Source of the DNA: Castanea sativa
Lineage: Eukaryota > Streptophyta > Magnoliopsida > Fagales > Fagaceae
Length of the DNA: 64,000 bases
NCBI RefSeq assembly: GCF_040712315.1
Contig: NC_134015.1
Span: 25,483,614 to 25,547,613, forward strand
Reading direction: 5' to 3'
The stretch's first letter is position 1. Every line of letters begins with the position of its first letter. Below are positions 56,772 to 64,000 of this stretch, one piece after another. The notes beneath the pieces were generated by a model, which worked only from the letters and a program-made list of their open reading frames with translations, was not told where the DNA came from and searched no databases. The position numbers and the translations under genes are program-made.

Positions 56772-57489
56772 TTAATCAGATCGTGGAAGGATCACACTGA
56801 GGGTAACGCTGACTGCAAATAGGAAGATTGGAAGCCCAGTAAAGTTCCGAACAAGTGCTTCTTGGTTGCACTCTAGAGCTAAGGAAATGAATATTTCAAC
56901 AAATCCTGTTTCAGGTTTCAGCAGTGCATATTGCCAAGAGGAAGATGACCATGCCGACAAATCCATGCCACGGGAGGAGCATTGCTCTTGTTAAATTTTC
57001 TGCTTTTGGGAAGCAATACGTCAAGAAAGCAAACACCCACTAACAATAAAAGAAAGAAAGAACCAGGATTAGAAAAAGAAACCTAATGAACAATATGTTT
57101 GGTTAATTTGGAACAAATATTATTTCAGTAGGAAAAGTTAGTTCAAAATTTTGAAATGTGCACAACTTTTATTATATCAAATGAAGTTGGTAAAATCATA
57201 AAATTCTAAACAATGCCTAAAACCAAACACATTGATAGGTTTGTCAAGGAAGCTTTGGTGTATAAGTAAATGAAAAGGAATATACCTGCAAACCAAATAA
57301 ACAGATGGTAATGATGCCCAGCCAGGAATGTAAGGTGAGAATTTCCTCAACATTAAACTCATGGTTAAACTTGAAAGCCGCATAAACTCCCAAAATTTCA
57401 AGCAGAAGAGCTATTAGATGTAGTGTGAGGTGTACAAGTTCCCGTGACCTTCTTCTTGCCTGGACAGTCTTGTATATATGAAATAACAG
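56772..57489 (-). pseudogene. Truncated cytochrome b561 pseudogene
   Basis: Equivalents of exons 3 and 4 of the intact b561 gene remain, with the same splice sites: exon 3-like 57489-57286 (204 bases against 200) and exon 4-like 57039-56772. Recognisable parts are LVHLTLHLIALLLEILGVY, LTLHSWLGIITICLFGLQ, YCFPKAE, LLPWHGFVGMVIFLLA and NFTGLPIFLFAVSVTLSVIL, so three haem histidines survive. A 4-base TATA duplication near the start of the exon 3 copy and a 7-base tandem duplication of CTGAAAC in the exon 4 copy shift the frame. Exons 1 and 2 were not found upstream to 58873. It is likely a decayed tandem paralogue, now separated from the parent by the Tat insertion. Not functional as a b561. Confidence 0.85.
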
Positions 57490-58873
57490 CTGCTTCATAT
57501 GATTTTAGATTAGTGTACATTTACTGTTTACATTTTTTCAAAATATAGATTTCCCACGGAAATGAACCGTTTTTTATTAGAGTAAAATTGCATTTGAGGC
57601 CATAAAACTATTCTCAAGAGTAAGGGTTTGTTTGCCGAGCTTAGTCACATGAGCTTATAACTGAGTTGGGGCATTAAAGTGGTTGAATGTATGTTGTGAT
57701 TGGTGTTAGGGTGGATGTGGTTAGTCTTGGTTTGTCCATCATGGAGTCAGCTTTAGCGTGCCCCCCACCCACAACGGATGGGTAGCAAATTACAAACTAC
57801 AAGAAAAAAAGAAAAAAAGAAAAAAAGATTAAGGGTTTGTTTGGTAGAATGGACTTTAGGGAGAATGAAAAAAACAAATAGAGAAAATGAGAAATAAAAA
57901 CTTTTTTTAGAGGATGTTTGGTTAGGAGGAGAGAGGGGAAAAAGATGATGGAGCCTAAGTGTTTTCTCTCCAAGCTCACTAAAAAGTTTTTTTTTCTCCA
58001 AATTTGTGTAGGAAGAAATCTGAGGGTAAATGACGAAACTGCCCATGTGCATCGCACATGGGTTTCATCCAATTGCCCCTTCCCCTTTTTTTAAGCTTTT
58101 GCTCTAATGTTGTTTGCCTCTTCTTTTCTACTACTACTACTACTACTACTACTATATTATTATTTTACTTTCTTGGGACATTGCCTCTTCCCCCACCCCC
58201 CACCCCCCTTTTCTTTTGATTTTCTAAGGCCGTGGCATGGTGCTTTGTTTTGTTTTTCTTTTTATTTAACTAGACATGATTTTTTTTAATAATAAATTTG
58301 GGTGATTGCTTTTTTTTTTTTTTTTTTGCTTGTCACTTTTTTGTTTTAATTGAGCATCAATTTTTGACAATGATATATGAGTAAATTTATACAAACTCAC
58401 TTTTTTCATCTCTCTACTTTTCCACTCTCAAATCAAACAAAAAAATGAAATTTTTTTTTATTCTCTCACTTTTTCACTCCTCTAACTATACAGACCAACT
58501 TTCCTAATGAACTAGACAAAAATTAGACCTGATGCAATACAGATAACAGTAGGAAAACACACTTCATGTGAGGATTAAGGTCCTTGTTGGCAAATTCCCA
58601 TATTAAAATTTGCTTTAGCAAGGGTTATATTTGTTAATGTATATATTAGAATTATTTGATGAAGATTCATATTTAAGCTCAAAATTTTTGAAATAATAAA
58701 AACTAAATTATTGAATAAATAGTAATAATAAATTATAAAATAAGTAAATAATTTTAATAAAAAAATTACTTTAAGTTTTGATTGTTTAGAATTTAGACTT
58801 TGTCATTGTTTATCTATTTTTATATTTTAATACTTTTTGAAAAATTTCTTAATATGAGATATGGAATGAATTT
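57490..58873. other. Intergenic sequence with possible MITE remnants
   Basis: TAAGGGTTTGTTTG starts at 57618 or so and again near 57830 (TTAAGGGTTTGTTTGGTAGAA), typical of Harbinger-MITE left ends. The segment 57832-58500 has loosely inverted flanks (TTAGGAGGAGAGAGG and CTCACTTTTTCACTCC), but no clean right end was found. Long T runs occur near 58310. The missing b561 exons 1-2 were looked for and not seen. Confidence 0.4.
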
Positions 58874-59670
58874 TGTGAGGACAAAAGGTCCAGGGCATGT
58901 TTTTGGGCCTTGGGCCTAATCTGAGGGTATTAGCTTGTCCGAGGAGGAGTTAGTGGTAGTAATGGTACCTAACTTAAAAGCCCACAAACAAGCTATTATG
59001 AAAGAGGTTGACGAAAACAGTTCGAGGAGGGGCATCTCCTCGGCTAAATGAAGCGCAAATCATATGATACGCCATGAGGTTTAAAAGGAGGTTCTAGGAG
59101 TTTGGTGGATGAAGATGTGTTCCACAAGGGTATAAAGAGGAAGAATGAATGAGAAATATCTTTAAAAAAGCTGCTACGACCACATTAAAGATTCTGCATC
59201 TACCCCTCTAGCCGCATTAATGAGGAAATGATATCTGAACATTGGTGATCAGTCTTACAGCTATTGTTAGAAGATTTTAAGAGGGCGGTGGATGGGACAA
59301 GTATCTGGTACGGTGATATAATCTATACGTGGAAGATGGAGGGAAGAAGGAAGATGGTATAAAAGAAAAAGAAAGGCATTCAAGAGGAGGGATCGGAAAA
59401 AAGATAAAAACACTGTAGACACCACACTCAATTGTAATCTATCTTTAGAACAAGGAAAAACATAAACTATCATCGGCATGCATCCGAGGAGAATTTATGT
59501 TACATAAACAGTTTGTTGCATGTGAATTAGGGATCTAGTTTATCATTTTCGTTATCCAATATCTATAGAACCTAAGTTTCAAGCCCATTCTCTACAAATT
59601 TCATTGTATTGGGCTTTTTGGGCCTGTTCCCTTCATACGGTTGGATTCAGGTGCAAATTGTGACCTTACA
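58874..59670 (+). mobile_element. Solo LTR of a related Ty3/gypsy family
   Basis: The 797-bp unit starts TGTGAGGACAAAAGG and ends GTGACCTTACA. It shares GCCGCATTAATGAGGAAATG, CCGAGGAG motifs, CTACAAATTTCATTGTATTG and a GGCCT-rich tail with the LTRs of the complete element, but is clearly more diverged. The flanks AATTT and AATTC match in four of five bases, a weathered target duplication. No primer-binding site or internal sequence follows. Confidence 0.82.
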
Positions 59671-59975
59671 AATTCAATCATTTCTATTTGGGTTATGTTT
59701 AACTTATGCCCTAGCTAGCACAAATAATAATAATAAAAATAGTTCCTCAATACTAATTTTTTCCTAGTGATAATCTAATTGAAAAAATCAACTCACTCAC
59801 AAATTAAATACAATAACCAAAAACCGAAAATAAAAACATACACAAAAGATTCAAAAATTGAGAATAAAAAAAAACTTACATAAAAGAACCAAGAACTTAA
59901 ATAGGTGTCCATTGTTTTGCTTTTTTAATTATAGAGTTGGGTTATTGGTTAAGATTGATTATATTGAAAAGTCAT
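59671..59975. other. AT-rich spacer, no gene seen
   Basis: Simple AT-rich DNA between the solo LTR and a microsatellite. Confidence 0.5.
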
Positions 59976-59979
59976 GACA

Positions 59980-60068
<89 letters not shown>
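59976..60068. repeat. Compound (AC)n(AT)n microsatellite
   Basis: About 20 AC units, with one interruption (CATAC), followed by about 23 AT units. Confidence 0.95.
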
Positions 60069-60070
<2 letters not shown>

Positions 60071-60800
60071 TTCTAAAAATTTTGATAATAGATTTTTAGT
60101 TAGAGTAGAATTTAAATTTCTAAAACTTCGATGACAAAACTTTATCTAAATTAAATTATTGTTAAATCTTATCCCTTAATTAAGAGCTTTGTAACTTAGT
60201 ATCATAATAAAATATTAATTTAATAAGATGCAACAAGAGGGAAAAAACAAAAACATAAATGTGAGTTGTGTGAGATTTAAGTTTAGAAAATTTTCATAAT
60301 AGACTTTTAGTTTGAATAGAATTTAAATATGTTTTTAAATTATTGTAAAATCATGCAATTTGAGGGGGGAAAAAACAAAAACAAAAACGTGGGTTGTGTG
60401 AGATTTAAGTTTAGAAATATTTGATAATAAACTTCTACTTTGACTAGAATTTAAATTTTTTTTTAAATTATTGTTAAATCTTATCCCTTAGTCAAACTGT
60501 GAGTTTTTTTTTTATAGAAAGAAAACGTGGGTTGTTATATGTGATTTAAGTTGAGTAATTTTTTTATAATAAACTTCTAGTTTAAGTAGAATTTAAAATT
60601 GTTTTAAAATTATTGTTAAATCTTATCCCTTAGTCAAAATGTGGGGTTTTTAAAAAAAAAAAAATTATAGCAAGAAAACGTGGGTTATTATGTGGGATTT
60701 ATGTTTAGTAATTTTTTATAATAAACTTTTAGTTTGAATAAAATTTAAATGATAAAGTTTTATCTAAATTAAATTGTTGTTAAATATTATCCCTTAATTG
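60069..60800 (+). repeat. Imperfect tandem array, 4-5 copies of a ~130-155-bp unit
   Basis: The phrases GTGGGTTGT(GTG)AGATTTAAG, ATAATAAACTTCTAGTTT and TTATTGTTAAATCTTATCCC recur in order near 60263, 60393, 60535 and 60680, with the last phrase near 60159, 60474, 60614 and 60777. Copies are diverged and AT-rich. Confidence 0.7.
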
Positions 60801-61737
60801 AGGAAATAAAAAAAAACCAAAAAATATGTAATTAATTTACTAATGAATGAGAGTAGCCACTTAGCGCAACCACAGTTTCTAAGTCTAACTTTTATTACAT
60901 AATATATTAGTTACTAACCCGTGCGATGCATGAGATAGTTAAAAGCAAAAACCCCTGTAGATGATGATAATAAAGTTGAGAATAATAATGTGTTAAGAGA
61001 GCAATAAATTGGATCACTTGAGAAAACAAATTCCAAAATGATTTTTTTTTTTCAAAGAGAGAGGTACACATATATCAAAATTTATGCAAGGAGGACTCCC
61101 TGTTGCTTTCACGAGAAGAGACCTATATTTCCTGAAAACCAAAAAAGAAAGAAATTTCTAAAATAAAGAAAACACCGTAAACAAATTGGAAGAAAAAAGT
61201 TTTTAAAAAAATGTTGAGTTTGGTGTAGGGATGGTTCTAGGGTATTGTGTTTGGTTTTGGAGACATAAAGGACACCAAAGTGAATCTGCATATGAAATGG
61301 CACATAACTATGCTCCATAAAATCCGAAGGCAACACTCTGCAAAGCAGCATAGGCTCTAAATGGAACATTATCCCCTCTGTAATACCTCTAATATCTTGG
61401 TTTTGAAAACTGACCAAATATATAAAGCATTAACATTAAACCACAGATATGTTAATAACAGATTAGTGGTGAAGTTTGTTTGGCATTTCACAGCAAAAGT
61501 GATTATCAATAGGATTTGAAATCTTCAAATACAAATAAACTAACAAAAGAAATTCAAAAGATTTTATTTCCTTCTCTTCTCTCATTTTGTTATACACACC
61601 AAAGAGAAGGGAAAAAATCATTTTTAATCTATATATGTGTACTAGTACTACTTCTTCATTGAGGAATTTTATAAACCTACCCCCAATAAAATTCATGAAC
61701 ATTGCTAAAATCAATGCAATAAACTCTGTTAACGATC
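60801..61737. other. Intergenic sequence with a Helitron-like terminus
   Basis: At 60906 the + strand reads A followed by TTAG and TTACTAACCCGTGCGATGCA, which on the minus strand resembles a Helitron 3' end (GCATCGCACGGGTTAG ... CTAA). No matching 5' end was found to the right. No gene is supported; the short frames near 61109 and 61463 have no recognisable domains. Confidence 0.35.
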
Positions 61738-62302
61738 GACTCACTATGCTGCTGTTCTGCGCATTTTTCGTTACTTGAAGGGCACTCTCTTCCATGGCCT
61801 TTTCTACTCAGCTCAATCTCCTCTTGTACTTCGTGCATTCTCTGATGCTGATTGGGCAGGAGATCCCACTGATCGTAGGTCTACCACTGGCTATTGTTTT
61901 CTACTTGGCTCTTCCTTGATTTCTTGGCGAAGTAAGAAACAAACCTTTGTGGCCCGCTCCAGTACTGAAGCAGAATATCGTGCTCTTGCTGATACCACAT
62001 CTGAGCTTCTTTGGTTACGATGGCTTCTTACAGACTTAGGTGTGTCTACATCCTCTGCTACACCTCTTTATTGTGATAATCAGAGTGCCATTCACATTGC
62101 TCATAATGATGTCTTCCATGAACGGACTAAACATATTGAGATTGATTGTCATTTTATCCGTTATCATCTTGTTCATGGTGCTCTCAAGCTCTTCTCCGTC
62201 TCCTCCAAAGATCAACTTGCAGACATCTTCACCAAGTCTCATCCTAAGGGACGCCTTCGTGATTTGGTTGACAACCTCAAGTTGGTCTCACATCCACCTT
62301 GA
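61738..62302 (+). pseudogene. Ty1/copia polyprotein remnant (RNase H end)
   Basis: The frame starts abruptly at THYAAVLRIFRYLKGTL and continues as FSDADWAGDPTDRRSTTGYC, SLISWRSKKQTFVARSSTEA, LYCDNQSAIHIAHNDVFHER and KHIEIDCHFIR, then LADIFTKSHP to a TGA at 62300. These are the conserved copia RNase H motifs, with the D, E and D residues of the active site present. Everything upstream of the RNase H domain (gag, integrase, RT) is missing, so this is a 5'-truncated remnant. The remaining frame has no internal stop. A purine tract and LTR follow directly. Confidence 0.92.
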
Positions 62303-62315
62303 GTTTGAGGGGGGC

Positions 62316-62518
62316 TGTTAACGTACACTCATATGTGGGCTTGGCCCATTTAGATCACTTACTTGTACTGCACACTGTACTACTTGTACTGCACACTGTA
62401 CTACTTGTACTGCACTCATATTTACTTGTACAGCACTCATATGCCTCCTATATAAAGGCACTCATGTATATTATTTTACTTGAGAAATACAATACTATTC
62501 AATTCAGTATTTCTAACA
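62316..62518 (+). repeat. Copia LTR (203 bp)
   Basis: It begins TGTTAACGTACACTCATATG after a TTTGAGGGGGGC polypurine tract and ends CAGTATTTCTAACA. It contains three or four copies of ACTTGTACTGCAC and a TATA-like TATATAAAGG. It is followed by a primer-binding site, so it can be read as the 3' LTR of the left remnant and the 5' LTR of the right one. Confidence 0.87.
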
Positions 62519-62530
62519 TGGTATCAGAGC
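62519..62530 (+). other. Copia primer-binding site (initiator tRNA-Met)
   Basis: TGGTATCAGAGC follows the LTR directly. It is complementary to the 3' end of initiator tRNA-Met with CCA added, including the tRNA encoded at 56167-56238. Confidence 0.93.
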
Positions 62531-62808
62531 TGCCTTCCTACGGCTATGGTTTTCTGTCCTTACGGTGTATTAAGAGCAATCTTTGTCTTCCTCAGTGTTC
62601 CTTCGCTGCGTTCATCTTCTTTGGCTTTCTACTGCTGCCGTCAAATCTCTCCGGTATAGTCATGCCACCGATAGAAGTCGCATCAACACTGCAAGACCAT
62701 TGTCTTCTTCAAACCACCGTCACAGAGCCAAACTTCATTCAAGGGATCTTCTCAACCTTATCAAATCTCAAGGTTTCATCAAGCTTCCACCTTGAATTTG
62801 AGAGGGGG
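62531..62808 (+). mobile_element. Short copia internal remnant
   Basis: Leader sequence after the primer-binding site joins, without gag-pol, to a 3' end: TTCCACCTTGAATTTGAGAGGGGG, a polypurine tract before the next LTR (quoted part shortened: CTTGAATTTGAGAGGGGG at about 62791-62808). It is an internally deleted or recombined copy. Confidence 0.6.
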
Positions 62809-63105
62809 TGTTAGAGATATATTAGTCCATTAGCATAAGCCCAAGCCTAAGTTTACTTTGTGTGCAAGCCAAGTTTCCTACTTGTACTAGAAGTCTATTA
62901 GTTTAGGGTTTAGTCTGCTATATATACACATGTTATCGTTCATTGTAACACAGGATTTGTTCTACACTCTAATATATTATTGATGTAGCCCTTTAGGGTT
63001 TCCTCCATGGATGTAAGCCGTTAGGCTGAACCACGTAATCCTTTTGTGTTATTGTGTTCTATACTTTATGCTTTCGCTTCCGCATCCATAATAGCATATT
63101 CAACA
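62809..63105 (+). repeat. Second copia LTR of a different family (297 bp)
   Basis: It starts TGTTAGAGATATATTAGTCC after a purine tract and ends GCATATTCAACA. TGGTGTATCAATGC follows, a degenerate version of the initiator-Met primer-binding site. Its body (GTAACACAGGATTTG, TAATATATTATTGATG) is unrelated to the LTR at 62316. Confidence 0.72.
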
Positions 63106-63783
63106 TGGTGTATCAATGCTAATATTTAACAAACTCTAATATGAAAGAACTGAAAAACCCCATATTAAAAAATAAATAAAAATAAAAACTACCCACACTC
63201 CTTTCATACCCTTCAAAAGGTGGAAATTTTTTTATTATATATAAATAAACTATCAAAATTCATATTTACCACTGCAATTCAAATACAGCCTAAAAACATA
63301 AAATAAAAAGAGAAAAAAAGTTGCCCACATAGACTAACAGAAAGAGAGTGTACTTACAAATATTTTATCAAACACTCGGTGCATGTGTTTGTTGGAATCC
63401 CAAATGATAACATAATAGCAATGAAAAGAGCGTGCTTTTGAGGAGAGTCCAATCCCAATTTGCAAAAACTTTTATTTTGAAAAAAAAAAGAAAAAAAAAA
63501 AGAACAGAACTACAGAAAGATTGAAACCTAGTGAAAATCTGCAGACAAACTGAGAAGGTTGAAGAAAGAAAAAACAAAAACTTAAATTTAGAGAAAAGAT
63601 AGAGGAAAAGCAAGAGTACCTCAAAAAATAGAATCAAGATCATCGATAATAAAAATGGAAGACCGAATGGTGGGAGCAATGGCTTGAGTAAGGTCCAATT
63701 CGCAAGGGCGACCAAGTATTCAATTTTTATGTCTGTGGTCATGCGGGTCTTAACTTTTCAGTTTGGGGTTTTTTAGAAATTAA
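63106..63783. other. Intergenic sequence, no gene seen
   Basis: AT-rich DNA with poly-A/T tracts. Open frames on the minus strand near 63368 are Phe/Leu-rich translations of these tracts and are not supported as genes. Confidence 0.5.
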
Positions 63784-64000
63784 GGGTCCGTTTGGATAGA
63801 ACTTATTGCTGAAAACTGAAAACACTGTAGCAAAATAATTTTTAAATGTGTGAATAGTACCGTGAGACCTATTTTTAATAAAAAATAATCTATAAAGTGA
63901 AGTTTGTGAGTCCCATGAACAGTACACGGGACCCACAAATGTGCTGAAAGTCAATAAAATGCGGCTACTGTTCATGTACAGTAACATGAACAGTAGCCTT
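63784..64000. mobile_element. PIF/Harbinger-type MITE cut by the window end
   Basis: It starts GGGTCCGTTTGGATAGAACT after TAA (63781-63783). It carries GCTGAAAACTGAAAACACTG, AATAGTACCGTGAGACC, and CATGAACAGTACACGGGACC repeated as inverted GTTCATGTACAGTAACATGA. This resembles a MITE family common in woody dicots as I remember it. The right end lies beyond the window. Confidence 0.7.

Noticed and set aside
57753..58072. Phe/Ser-rich minus-strand frames
   Set aside because: Low-complexity translation of AAAG/GAAA-rich DNA; not the missing first exons of the b561 pseudogene.
1..64000. Bacterial-type features (operons, CRISPR arrays, riboswitches) and rRNA genes
   Set aside because: The sequence is plant nuclear DNA. 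The regular arrays seen are satellite-like tandem repeats without spacer diversity, and no rRNA-like sequence was recognised.

Overview
The window is nuclear DNA from a dicot plant. It is AT-rich and gene-poor, with GT-AG introns, plant-type LTR retrotransposons, many MITEs and a plant initiator tRNA-Met gene. The repeat families, especially a MITE at the right edge, look like those of woody Fagales such as oak or chestnut; that placement is inference from memory.

Only two intact protein genes are supported. One is an OBERON3/TITANIA1-like PHD-finger regulator (29463-34074, + strand, two exons). The other is a six-helix cytochrome b561, a probable transmembrane ascorbate ferrireductase (37656-41696, - strand, four exons reconstructed from splice sites). 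A 5'-truncated, frameshifted b561 paralogue lies at 56772-57489, and an initiator tRNA-Met gene at 56167-56238. From memory, an OBE3-like gene next to a b561 gene matches the Arabidopsis At1g14740/At1g14730 neighbourhood, so this pair may be conserved microsynteny.

Most of the rest is mobile DNA. A complete 11.75-kb Tat-like Ty3/gypsy element (42957-54706) has about 97% identical LTRs and a perfect 5-bp target duplication. It carries gag-pol, an array of exactly eight 151-bp repeats, and a long gene on the antisense strand. An older relative enters from the left edge (1 to about 4045) and carries the same antisense gene. In both copies this gene has two introns at the same positions and phases, which is the most interesting observation here. 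Solo LTRs of related families lie at 22519-23246 and 58874-59670. A chimeric copia remnant occupies 61738-63105. A non-autonomous hAT element sits in intron 3 of the b561 gene, and several MITEs have clear target duplications. Other repeats include a 0.55-kb inverted repeat near 21.5 kb, a Helitron-like segment with tandem repeats at 23.3-24.8 kb, and a possible Mutator-like element carrying an exon-like fragment near 10 kb.

Layout: 1-4 kb old Tat fragment; 4-29 kb repeats with no supported gene; 29-42 kb the two genes; 43-54.7 kb the Tat element; 56-57.5 kb tRNA and b561 pseudogene; 58.9-64 kb solo LTR, satellites, copia remnant and a MITE cut by the window end.
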